The position numbers were made by a program, and so were the translations under genes. The notes under the pieces were generated by a model. It did not search any database. It saw only the letters and a program-made list of their open reading frames with translations, and had not been told where the DNA came from. A stretch of 64,000 nt of DNA from Argopecten irradians (Eukaryota; Mollusca; Bivalvia; Pectinida; Pectinidae). The stretch lies in NCBI RefSeq assembly GCF_041381155.1, contig NC_091141.1:19984828-20048827 (forward strand). The letters are read 5' to 3'. Shown here in pieces: positions 49,401 to 57,940 of this stretch (its first letter is position 1; the number at the start of each line of letters is the position of its first letter).

Positions 49401-51933
49401 ATCAAAAAGATTAATAAATTCACGCCTTAATTGAAATGAACATTGAATGAACAATAAAAAGAACATACATTTCGAATATAAGTTAAAAATGTAATTGAAT
49501 TATAATCATTAAATTGCTTCAAAGATTGATTGAAAATGCAAATCCAATTTGGCTTGTATTATTCTATGTAATTGAATCCAACATCAAGTGTTTCCTTGTC
49601 ATCTATTACACCGTGTATAAATTGATAACTTATGACATCAATCTCTTGTAATGATCACAGGGAAACCACTTTAATTTCAATAATGTGGCCTCTGGTATTG
49701 TATGGTGCGAATTTCCTTCATAAATGTATGAGATGCATCATCAATCAATTAAATTCATATCATATTACCATATCGATTACCATACTGATTAGTTTTTAAA
49801 AAATCTACAAAAAATGAGAATTTATTAAAGCAAAATGAATTATGTAACCTCTTTCTATGTAACTGGAATTTATATTGGCTCTTAGTCAAATTAGATAACA
49901 CCACAATTCAAATTCTTTGTTTACCACAAATTATTAAATCGCAATATTACGCTATCGAAAACTGGTTTTTTCGATTTTACAATTGTAAAGTGTTGACATA
50001 GAATTTGCTGGTTTTCTAAGTTCTGAGCTTAATAAAACTGTTTTGACATACAAATAAAGCTGTCGTTAAATGTTTTTTATGAATTTACGTCAAACAAACA
50101 TCATTGTAAAGCATTACCCTGATTAAATACCGATTTTTTAATATTGAAGGTAAAGTATCCTGGTATTTTATTTACTTGAATATGATTACATTTGTTCACA
50201 TAGTTCACTTCTTGATCATTTCTACAGCTAAATCTTACCTTTGTATGATACGCACTATTAGCTATAAATTATAAATATAAATGTTATAGAGATCATATTA
50301 ACAGTTTCTTTTGGCACCTTAAATGACAAATTCTAAAAACAATATCTCCTTGTAAACAGAAAATCGCTCCTTTGGCTAATAATGCTATATTCTTTATAAT
50401 CGTACGTGGCTTTGCATTTTGTAATGGATATGGTATACCATATTCTCCGACATCGAATAAGGACACGTGGTGTGGAAGTACAAGAAGTGATTACGTCGGG
50501 TTGGCGGTCAATTGCGCATGCGATACATGTAACACTTTTCAGATGTACAGGATCGGATACTTACGAGAGTTGGGTCACACTTGCCACTGGTAAATCCGTC
50601 ACACCGTACCATCACATTAGCTCCAGTGTCCTTGTCCTGGTAAAAGGCGATGTTCTGTAACAGAACGGGACATAGATTTATCACTCGGTAGATGTTTTTA
50701 AAGGTTTTGGAAGTGGTTAAAAAGAGATAGTCTTATAAAATAATTTTCAGAAAATGAATTAAAGAAAACAAATATTTAAACAAAACTGATTATTAATGTT
50801 TCATGGGCTTATGAAACGACTGATGTAATTTCTATTACTTTATTTTAGTTACATTATATTAAAAATGATTTGGGACGATTTCCGCAGTTTTATATAATTT
50901 TTGTTAATGATTATTTGAAATTTGGTTTGAAACATTCAGATCTAAACATTCCAGGGAAAGACACTATATCGAACGATGTATCCAACACAAAAACCATAAA
51001 TTTGTTAACACACGTATACATATTTTACTGTTCAGCTAAAATCCCAACACAAGACATGTCCACGTAACGAAAAAAAATATATTGCTATATCTATAAATAC
51101 GATATAAAATCAGAAACACACCAAGCCTTTAATTTAACATATGTTAAAGAGTCATTAACCTAACTGAATATCTACTTACCCCTTCAATTGGAATTTGCTC
51201 TTTCTTTAAAACTTGTTTTCCCGCCTTGTTTGTCCGTATCACGTAAATACTTCGCTGTTCATTCATAGCATTATTCATATCAAGCCTCAGATCAACAGCG
51301 TTCGTGTCATTTTGGAAGAGGTTAATGGTCATGTTTAAGTTGGATGGTAATGCCGCACCTTCCTGCTCATCTCCCGTGGGAAGATTCTCCTCCACAACTG
51401 CTACCTCGATAGCTGAATCTGTATCACAAATGTAAGTATTCACATGAAAACAAGAATACACTATGAATATCCACATTTATTTATAACCATGTGCGTGAAA
51501 TTGAACGAAAAATCACTTTCTTTAAACAAAATATAACTAGAGAATTTAAGTAACTTTCTTAAAAGAAATATAACTACAAAAGGTAAGTCAGAAATTGGAG
51601 ATCAAATATATAGCGATGATGATAGAGACTGTAGAATAGAAATATGTTAAGTATCATTTTAGTCACGACTTTATTTTTCTGACTGAAGTCATCCAATGCA
51701 TAAACAGTTTGGAATAATTACTTGCAAGACATTTTTGCTAAGTTGAACCAATTAATATTTATGATTTTATTCTATCAAAATTGTATCATTATGTAACATA
51801 TGGAATCTATAAGGGCGTTGCAGTAAAAAAAAAAATGAGCAAACTTACCATTTTGACAAAGGCACCCTTGCAAACTCATCAAGAAAAAAATTGCAGTTTG
51901 TATAAAAATAGCCATTGCAGTATTAAAATTCAT
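37240..51933 (-). CDS. Gene B: secreted MIG-17-like M12B metalloprotease with six PLAC-like modules (19 coding exons)
   Basis: Nineteen exons joined by GT-AG introns give a 1088-aa protein. Order: signal peptide 1-26; prodomain with basic sites RKKRS (161-165) and MRRR/KRRPKK (about 224-239); catalytic domain from about 249 with HEIGHSLGAYHD (His413, Glu414, His417, His423) and Met-turn Met438; ADAMTS-type CR2 module about 471-576; PLAC-like modules at 577-625, 626-667, 669-696, 921-957, 966-1002 and 1003-1036; short basic tail. No TSP1 repeat was found, matching the MIG-17 type rather than canonical ADAMTS. The zinc ligands and catalytic Glu are intact, so it is probably an active extracellular-matrix protease. 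It lies 3.7 kb upstream of its paralogue gene A on the same strand, so the pair arose by tandem duplication. Exon phases are identical throughout. Exon 16 has six tandem donor copies, and intron 14 contains a possible alternative terminal exon. Confidence 0.9.
37718..37828 (-). CDS. Gene B exon 18: PLAC-like module 5
   Basis: 111 nt, phase 1 at both ends, acceptor CTTACAG and donor GTACGT. Encodes VCKDHQGC...CCATCKRFDTGYPG. Confidence 0.88.
38087..38980 (-). CDS. Gene B exon 17: PLAC-like module 3, basic linker, PLAC-like module 4
   Basis: 894 nt, phase 1 at both ends, acceptor TTTACAG and donor GTACGT. Module 3 is DCEFGNRIADC...CCQTC. Then come about 220 residues rich in Pro, Thr, Lys and Arg (for example RPTQRPLTKPPVRPTAPFRR), a likely disordered linker. 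Module 4 is CVKPDATFMSLKC...CCEPC. Module 4 is much better conserved with gene A than the linker. Confidence 0.9.
39204..39268. repeat. Short inverted repeat in gene B intron 16
   Basis: The arm with ttttgaaaagacac pairs with atgtcttttcaaaa, about 20 nt per arm and a loop of about 23 nt. Confidence 0.7.
39982..40141. repeat. 28-bp minisatellite made of six splice-donor copies (gene B exon 16)
   Basis: Six units (five of 28 bp, one of 27 bp). Each reads on the minus strand as the exon 16 end (CACACTGGGGTCAAAG) followed by GTAAGTTCAC. Potential introns would start at 40123 (used in the model), 40095, 40068, 40040, 40012 and 39984; the last is a weaker GTACAC. The first unit lies within the coding exon, so the repeat grew from the exon-intron junction. 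Reading on past the first donor meets TAA within the next unit. Confidence 0.94.
40124..40249 (-). CDS. Gene B exon 16: PLAC-like module 2
   Basis: 126 nt, phase 1 at both ends, acceptor ATTTCAG and donor GTAAGT. Encodes DCEFGNRKKMC...FCYHDDNERMCCESCKRHHTG. The first of six tandem donors is chosen because it preserves phase and homology with gene A exon 16. Confidence 0.88.
40460..40606 (-). CDS. Gene B exon 15: PLAC-like module 1
   Basis: 147 nt, phase 1 at both ends, acceptor TATTCAG and donor GTGAGT. Encodes ENCVHGDAQRMFGNKTC...RCYFSYYNRFCCTSC. Confidence 0.9.
42063..42556 (-). CDS. Open frame in gene B intron 14: nested gene or alternative terminal exon (coiled coil plus hydrophobic segment)
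   Basis: A 158-codon frame starts at ATG 42539 (MSFTNDKIDEKLSKV) and stops at 42063. It carries a clear coiled-coil heptad region (about residues 8-80, for example LVDKISILEDENKKLRKN), a polar stretch, then a moderately hydrophobic segment about 112-134 (NIVQFIGHTIYVTVGTLI). The frame is open upstream to a possible acceptor (TATTCCAG, exon from 42556) in phase 1. That equals the phase of exon 14, so splicing would give an in-frame alternative C-terminus. Alternatively it is an unrelated intronless gene nested on the same strand. The polypyrimidine tract is weak. Gene A lacks it. Family not recognised. Confidence 0.5.
43330..43381 (-). CDS. Gene B exon 14: end of cysteine-rich module
   Basis: 52 nt, phase 0 in and phase 1 out, acceptor TTGTAG and donor GTAAGA. 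Encodes WCIDGVCTYSEEAPDRK. Confidence 0.88.
43748..43867 (-). CDS. Gene B exon 13: cysteine-rich module, middle
   Basis: 120 nt, phase 0 at both ends, acceptor TTTACAG and donor GTAAGT. Encodes GGILGDAAEVCTHMACKN...GTSCGNKK. Confidence 0.9.
44018..44162 (-). CDS. Gene B exon 12: end of catalytic domain and start of cysteine-rich module
   Basis: 145 nt, phase 2 in and phase 0 out, acceptor CTATCAG and donor GTAAGT. Encodes PTKNCLTDETDIYDEEEF and GPNEQCKQHLGQSSYYAW. Confidence 0.9.
44405..44563 (-). CDS. Gene B exon 11: zinc site third histidine and Met-turn
   Basis: 159 nt, phase 2 at both ends, acceptor TTTTCAG and donor GTAAGT. Encodes SLGAYHDGHNNSC, with the third zinc His, and YIMTPIGGSATPSNALNPF. 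Confidence 0.92.
44853..44958 (-). CDS. Gene B exon 10: HEIGH catalytic helix
   Basis: 106 nt, phase 1 in and phase 2 out, acceptor TTAACAG and donor GTAACT. Encodes GFARVKSMCTHTSVSIVEEH and ends SILTATHEIGH, carrying two zinc His ligands and the catalytic Glu. Confidence 0.92.
45242..45475. repeat. Degenerate tandem repeat in gene B intron 9
   Basis: Four to five diverged units of about 45-50 bp with shared wording gctgtgtttgtaatacat and atattaatgtaacaca. The array is mid-intron, not at a splice site. Confidence 0.8.
46254..46297 (-). CDS. Gene B exon 9: catalytic-domain micro-exon
   Basis: 44 nt, phase 2 in and phase 1 out, acceptor TTGACAG and donor GTATGT. Encodes YDLYRPTVQNKGVA. Confidence 0.88.
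46614..46765 (-). CDS. Gene B exon 8: catalytic domain
   Basis: 152 nt, phase 0 in and phase 2 out, acceptor TGTACAG and donor GTAGGA. Encodes TPEASHWTADRL, then VLNKLIKWRFRMGMDLPVHD and ends HVILFTG. Confidence 0.9.
47041..47112 (-). CDS. Gene B exon 7: catalytic domain
   Basis: 72 nt, phase 0 at both ends, acceptor ATTACAG and donor GTAAGT. Encodes IDLRFQNLKVNRVKVVVSRY plus IIAD. Confidence 0.9.
47558..47651 (-). CDS. Gene B exon 6: catalytic domain
   Basis: 94 nt, phase 2 in and phase 0 out, acceptor TCGACAG and donor GTGAGT. Encodes WYQRSHQKTHAEKDIEAKSK and IRQYMSHVING. Confidence 0.9.
48026..48233 (-). CDS. Gene B exon 5: prodomain end, basic site, start of catalytic domain
   Basis: 208 nt, phase 1 in and phase 2 out, acceptor TTCCTAG and donor GTAACA. 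Encodes QSMQMVDRIVDLSEFLSPES, the basic run KRRPKK, then MGLIVLIDYSVYR. Its donor is not followed by the minisatellite seen in gene A. Confidence 0.9.
48650..48706. repeat. 28-bp tandem duplication
   Basis: tttttcttgtctctcg followed by ctggacaatt or gtggacaatt, two copies in gene B intron 4. Confidence 0.8.
48940..49102 (-). CDS. Gene B exon 4: prodomain
   Basis: 163 nt, phase 0 in and phase 1 out, acceptor TTATAG and donor GTAATT. Encodes EGSFFVDQVEYGLEPLPF, ERKKRSVTG (basic site), then LYSVFKRKQDKPVKDDFVK. An alternative donor GTAAAG lies 7 nt earlier, but only the chosen one keeps frame with exon 5. Confidence 0.87.
50565..50654 (-). CDS. Gene B exon 3: prodomain
   Basis: 90 nt, phase 0 at both ends, acceptor GTTACAG and donor GTAAGT. 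Encodes NIAFYQDKDTGANVMV and RCDGFTSGKCDPTL. Confidence 0.9.
51180..51418 (-). CDS. Gene B exon 2: prodomain
   Basis: 239 nt, phase 1 in and phase 0 out, acceptor GATACAG and donor GTAAGT. Encodes DSAIEVAVVEENL, LNMTINLFQNDTNAVDLRLD, NEQRSIYVIRTNKAGKQVLK and ends PIEG. Confidence 0.9.
51849..51933 (-). CDS. Gene B exon 1: start codon and signal peptide
   Basis: 85 nt, ATG at 51931-51933, phase 1 out, donor GTAAGT. Encodes MNFNTAMAIF, a hydrophobic core, then SLQGCLCQN before the intron: a typical cleavable signal peptide. A second in-frame ATG at codon 7 would also give a signal peptide. Confidence 0.9.
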
Positions 51934-52244
51934 TAAGTGTAAAATCAATAACTAAAATGTCCTTGAGGTCGTAGTAAAAAATCTTGTTCTGTGTTACAGA
52001 TAATCCTGAATCGTCGATCGAATTATGTTATCACATAAGGCCAAGGCGAAATGTCGACGGATCCGCAGAAAAGTGTATCCAATAAATGATTTCTAGTGTG
52101 TCTATCAGTCGGTGCACTATCAACTCATTAAGTGTTACCTATAACGACGTGACCTACCCCCTCACTGATAAACGTACTAAATGAGCAGTACCTAGTGTCA
52201 TGTTAGTTTTATACGCCTGTCAGAGGTGACGAGCAACTCATACA

Positions 52245-52256
52245 TATCTATATATA
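52245..52256 (-). promoter_or_regulatory. Possible TATA element upstream of gene B
   Basis: The minus strand reads TTATATATAG about 315 nt upstream of the gene B ATG. Position is plausible for a TSS near 52220, but such AT-rich strings are common here, and an upstream non-coding exon is also possible. Confidence 0.2.
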
Positions 52257-53119
52257 ATCGAGCTATAAGCATTTCACCAGATCAGCCGCTAACGGCCGCT
52301 CAATAAAATTCATTACATAGTCTACGTATGAGACCTATGGTAATTTCGTACAAAAATACGGCAATGAGATATTTTAGATTTTTTTAAATAACTAATTATC
52401 ATGTATTTACCATAATAAGTCAATGAATGCAATATACATATAAGATATATGAAGTACTCGCGCATTCATTTATTTGGGCATAACTCCCTATTAAACATAA
52501 AGGTCATTTAAGTTCAATGGGAATTCGTTATATTCAACTTATGTACCTCGCCTAATAGTTAGTTTGTTATATTTACCAACAGTACCACGTAAGTGAAGAA
52601 CCCAGTCGCCCCATTAGATATTGCGCCTAGTGGGAGGACGCCATTACGAGTTTTACGCGCACTACCAATAGTTTCTGACAGCTAGGCAGCTTGACCCATG
52701 TATCTCCAAGAGAAATGTCTGGTTCGTCACTAAATCATCTTTGACCTTTATTTGGATTACAGATATTGTCGCAGAAGGTTTACCCGCTTTCTCCATTGCC
52801 CCTACTTCATACACTATGCCTTACACTTCGAGTACAGTTATACCGAAGTTGACCTCTGATGTATTTTCTATTGTTGTCAACATTCTGATAATACAATGTC
52901 TTTACGCCGACAATTACATTACATTCAAGTTAAAGATATCAATGGTGTCTTTCAAGTACTGAGAGGTTTTGGTATCATTACAAACCAATCTTAATAAAAT
53001 GCGATTCAATATCGAGAGTACATTGACAAGCGTGATTGGAGAAAAAACCACCTCTGAACACCGTGCTACGTCATGCGTTTGTCGAGTAGTTGAAAGAGAA
53101 AGTTGACTTGTTCAACGAA

Positions 53120-53510
53120 ACAAGAGCCCAGATGAACTGTATCGCTCACTTGGCTTACTGTGCCAAGAAATCTTCTTAATACAGGTTCCCAAAGGAGTTA
53201 CTTTCAATTTTTGTTGGGTAGCCCCAAGATTAATAAAAACCCTGTTCCACTTTCTTCAAAGATGTTTCTGACTAGATTTGATTACATATTATGCGGAATT
53301 TTAATACTAGTAGCGATGTAAAGAATTTACTTCTATTTTCCCTATTTGGACCCGCCCGTCTTGCTCCTTTGGGGTCAGAGTCAGGATTCTGACAAGATGA
53401 GCTAAAATGTAGACAAAATGTAATCAATGATAACTACAGTTAAGTCTTCCATCAGTGAAGAATAAACCTTTGAAATGGCCCATGTGTTGTGGACCCCAGT
53501 AAAAAAATCT
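53120..53510. repeat. Probable dispersed repeat
   Basis: Segment with gagcccagatgaactgtatcg, aaaaccctgttccactttc and cctttggggtcagagtcagg. The wording resembles high-copy repeats I recall from bivalve genomes; no structure or coding potential is visible. Identification from memory only. Confidence 0.35.
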
Positions 53511-54824
53511 CAGCTGGTTAATCATTAAATTAAAAAGTAAAAACGTTTTCTGACATGTTATTATCTCTAGGTAACAATAATATGAACATGGAAATCCAGA
53601 TTGAAATTTAGGTTCGAAATATCAATTTTAATAATGAATAGGTAAACACATTTCATGAATTTTCAAATAACTATCCTGGTAGGAGTTTTAAGATGAAAGA
53701 CTCCATCCTTTTTATATCAAGTGTTATTTGAGAATCTTTTGTTTTCGACTACAGTAACAGGGATCTATGAAAAAGAATTTAGTTGGTTTAGTTGTTTGGT
53801 CTTGTATAATTATGTTAGGCATCAGGTCACAACGATAGTGTAACAACTGTAAGAGCTATACATTAGAAACATGTCATTATATTTTAATTAATTTAAAGGT
53901 GGTTCTTGTCTTAATAATGTTAAACATAAATTTTAAAATTATTTCTGTGGTCAAAACGAAACTTTTATATGTTTGGCTTAGTTAAAAGTTCCGAGTTTTT
54001 GTATTAACTGTATATTGAACCCGTCTAAAATCGAATCTTTGCATTGAATTTCATTCTGGTTCACCGTTAATGAAAATCCCATTTTATTTTCTTGTTCCGA
54101 ATTCAATGAAAGAATTTTTACATCTTACCATGAGACAATGAAACTATTATAACAAGAATATATCTGCATATGCATGATATATTTGCATATACGAATTTAT
54201 TGCCCCAAGTCTTATATGTCCTGAAGTCGGTTCCGCTTACATTGCATTGGATTATACATGTATGTACAAAGAGGTGTAAATGTTCATTCTTCCATGCCTT
54301 CTGCCTTTGATTAATGCACGATTTTCTGGCAAAGCCACATCTTAATCTTCAAAATAATATAAATCAAACAATATAGAAAACAAGTTTACTCCCCTTATCG
54401 CATTATAATCCTTCTCATTATTATCGTTAAATGCCATGTACGATTGCTTCTAATAATGTAGACATCCCTTACGCAGTTGTATTATATGGATATCCAAGTT
54501 TATTCTCCCTCATACATGAATCATACAATACCTCTGATAACATTGTTGTATATTCATTTACTTATCATAAATAAGAGAGTGTTGATTTTATTTAATATGT
54601 TTATTTTTCGAAAGTCATGCATACAAATGCAGTTTATTTTCTTTCATTACTATATCAACAATGAAGTCATTTGTTTGCTTCTCCAAAATTGTGCCCACAA
54701 CATCTGAGTATAACTGAACTTTTATTGATCATTCTCCTACACGTTCCAGTTGATGAGCATATTGATAAAGAAAACCTAGACACAAATATATAGGAACTTA
54801 CATGAGTGATCATTTCATTTTAGA

Positions 54825-55225
54825 TTTCATGAAACGAGTCTAAGAAGTTTTTTTTATTTTTGCGAGCCTTGGCGAGACGAGTTTTATAAAATCTCATATG
54901 AAATTAACACAAATTTAGGATACTTTTTATCACATAACTACAAATACCTACATAACACAGACTTTACGTCAAAAGGTATTCTGAAAATCCAGCAGAGGCC
55001 GCCATTTTATCCCACAGTCTTTGTAATCCTGACGTCACGTCATTTTTCCTGACATCATTTTATTGTTTCTGTCTGAGGTCACAATGAATTTCCAACCAAT
55101 GAAAATCGCTCTAGGTCATATTACGCTATGGACATACGCAAAAATATTACACGGGAGACAGCACTGGATATCAGGCGGATAACATTGTATGTGATAAAAG
55201 TGGATATCTGTAACGCACAGCGGTG
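54825..55225. repeat. MITE-like or foldback-related segment
   Basis: Contains CGAGCCTTGGCGAG (54863-54876), the core type shared with other foldbacks here, flanked by gatttcatgaa and tcatatgaaat. Further on is a CRE-like gacgtcacgtca. Boundaries uncertain. Confidence 0.4.
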
Positions 55226-55528
55226 TCGTCTTTTTCTTGGCTCATGGCAAAGGTATGTATCGTATAGAAATTCTTATATTGTTATTGATTTTTGAGTATT
55301 TTCATTTAGTTTCAGTGATATCACACGCTGAATATAATCACTGGTACATTTTGCGAATGCGCTTATATATTTCCCATCATAGTAAAAATGGGTAAACTCT
55401 CATTCGGTTATTGAATGAATCTTTTCCTACGCATCAAAGAAGCGTCTAGCTTGAGCGAAAGCAAGTAAATAACTGACAATTTGCTTTCGTTTTGCATGTC
55501 ATACTGGTTGCAGGATAAACAGAATACA

Positions 55529-55662
55529 TGGTTAGTGTTTTACGATGCAAAGTTTATTGTGGTGCTCGACACGGAAAGCCGAGATAACTCGACAAAGCCT
55601 CGTCATCTCGGCTTTCCTAAGTTTCGCACCAAAATAAACCTTGTATTGTTAGATACTAACCA
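55529..55662. repeat. Foldback element, about 60-bp arms
   Basis: Left arm from tggttagtg (55529), right arm ending actaacca (55662). The inner arms ggaaagccgagat / atctcggctttcc pair perfectly around the core ctcgacaaagcctcg (55588-55602). Confidence 0.88.
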
Positions 55663-55842
55663 CATATTCTCTATTCATCATGTAATATATTTGCAGAGGT
55701 ACTATTAAGAAACTGTGTTTATTGTAGGAAATGTGGTTATATTTATGTATTACAGCAAATATTTAATTAATGGCTCAAAACTACTGTTACTTTACTGTGG
55801 TCTCCGATTCTTAAAGGAAATGGTCGAGAAAAGTAATTACTA

Positions 55843-55917
55843 AAATATTTTGACATATATCGTTAGAATTTGAATTAAAAAATATTTTGACATATATCGT
55901 TAGAATTTGAATTAAAA
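55843..55917. repeat. 37-bp perfect tandem duplication
   Basis: aatattttgacatatatcg and ttagaatttgaattaaa occur twice in direct succession without mismatches. Confidence 0.88.
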
Positions 55918-56130
55918 GATAAATTGTACAGATGTCTCAATTCTCTCTTGTTCTAAGATGTAAGGACAGTGTGTTCAGCTACAGTATAATGTGACACCCA
56001 CTCTGACACATCCGTCATCAGCTCACGTCTCCTAATGTCAACGCTTTTACTGTTACATTTTAATTCAATAAAATGCATCACAGATCTAACGAATGCATAA
56101 TAGGCTGTTTTCTTTGGACCTTAAACGTTA

Positions 56131-57091
56131 GTCCTACATATTACATGTGGTAATAAGTAACCTTTTGAGTAAGCGTGATACCTGCATATTACAAATGGTA
56201 ATAAGTTTACTTGATTAAGCGTGATACCTACATAATACATATGGTAATAAGTAACCTTGATACCTACATATTACAAATGGTAATAAGTTTACTTGAGTAA
56301 GCGTGATACCTACATATTATATATGTTATTAAGTAACCTTGAGTAAGCGTGATACCTACATAATACATATGGTAATAAGTTTACTTGAGTAAGCGTGATA
56401 CCTACATAATACATATTGTAATAAGTTTACTTGAGTAAGCGTGATACCTACATAATACATATGGTAATAAGTTTACTTGAGTAAGCGTGACACCTACATA
56501 ATACATATTGTAATAAGTTTACTTGAGTAAGCGTGATACCTACATATTACATATGCTATTAAGTAACCTTGAGTAAGCGTGATACCTGCATATTACAAAT
56601 GGTAATAAGTTACCTTGGGTAAATGTGATACCTACATAATACATATGGTAATAAGTAACCTTGAGTAAGCATGATACCTGCATATTACAAATGGTAATAA
56701 GTTTACTTGAGTAAGCGTGATACCTGCATAATACATATGGTAATAAGTTACGTTCAGTAAGCTTGATACCTACATATAACATATAGTAATCAGGTTCCTT
56801 GTGTAAACGTGATACCTACAAGTATATATGGTAATAACTTACCTTGAGTAAGCGTGATACCTATATATACCTGCATATTACATATCGTAATAAGTTAATT
56901 CATTTAAGTCTGATACCTACATATTATATATGCTAATAAGGCACCTTGAGTAAGCGTGATACCTGCATAATACATGTGGAAATAAGTTACCTTGATTAAA
57001 CGTGATACCCCCATATTACACACGGTTATACGTTATCTTGAGTAAGCGTGATATCTACATATCAAATATGGTAATAACTTACCTTGAGTAC
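56131..57091. repeat. 46-bp minisatellite (about 20 units) ending at a splice-donor-like site
   Basis: Unit of about 46 bp: gtgatacctacataatacat, then atggtaataagtt, then accttgagtaagc. Units vary at a few positions. On the minus strand most read ACTCAAG followed by GTAACT or GTAAAC; the rightmost reads CAAG then GTAAGT (exon edge would be 57083). No coding potential. Confidence 0.92.
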
Positions 57092-57724
57092 TCCGACAAT
57101 TAGTCTAGCAGCTACATAGAAGAGTGAATTAGTTGCTTTCTCGCATTATCAATGATTATGTGGGCGAAACTAAGCTGAATGTATGTTATGTCACAATCGA
57201 ATTAAAACGCCTTAATGATTGAAACAAAATTTCATCTGTTAGTCATTATTGATTTACAAGAATCTAAAAGAAAACTTTGTATGCAAATTCTTGCTGATGT
57301 GTGTACTTCCTTGAAGTTTTGTATCATTTTGAATTGCTCTCAATTGATCAATAATGACGACTAAAGTTTGCATCTCATTTCCCTGTCCATTCCTCCTACT
57401 GCATTCTAACTGTCTCTTGGCTTAATATTTGAAACGTTCGACTCTGTGGAGAAGAATATGGGGTTTTTGGAGATTGTGTTCGCTGTTGGGTGATTTTGGA
57501 AGCAAATACAAAACTTTCGCAATTACTTATGCCAAGCAAACACATCGGTTACTTGGGACCCCGTAGTTCCATGCTTCTTCCTAGCGTTTCCTTTGACGCT
57601 GTCTCACTTTTGGACTTCAGCGGAGCGCTCGCCACTGTGAGGAAGATTCTGAGTTATGTTCTTGGCCGCATCGCATGATAGTCCAAATTGGCAGTTTATA
57701 ATCTTGTTAGCGCGCACAGCATTA

Positions 57725-57830
57725 ACGAGGTTGGATGACTGGTTCGCCCGTTGTCAGTATGTGACAGGGCGCGTAGACTGTTCTTGTTCGCAGCATCATC
57801 CCAAAATACACAGACATCGAGACATCTAAA
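57725..57830 (+). mobile_element. Fragment of a short dispersed repeat
   Basis: gaggttggatgactggttcg, cccgttgtcagtatgtgac and the following GC-richer stretch look like the 5' part of the repeat whose 3' part sits at 34285-34501. This linkage is from memory of bivalve repeats. Confidence 0.45.
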
Positions 57831-57940
57831 CATATAAAAGCAGAATGTTTAATTGCAGTTGGAGTGTGGTAAGACAGGGGGATAAAGGATTCGTGACTGT
57901 TTACATAATTACCTCTTTTCACTATTTTTGATAGATTCAA

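Noticed and set aside
50372..50660. Plus-strand frames with several Cys residues
   Set aside because: They overlap gene B exon 3 and its donor on the opposite strand and have no supporting features.
57490..57678. 62-codon plus-strand frame (MILEANTKLSQLL...)
   Set aside because: GC-richer patch without splice context or recognised domain; more likely part of a dispersed repeat adjoining 57725.
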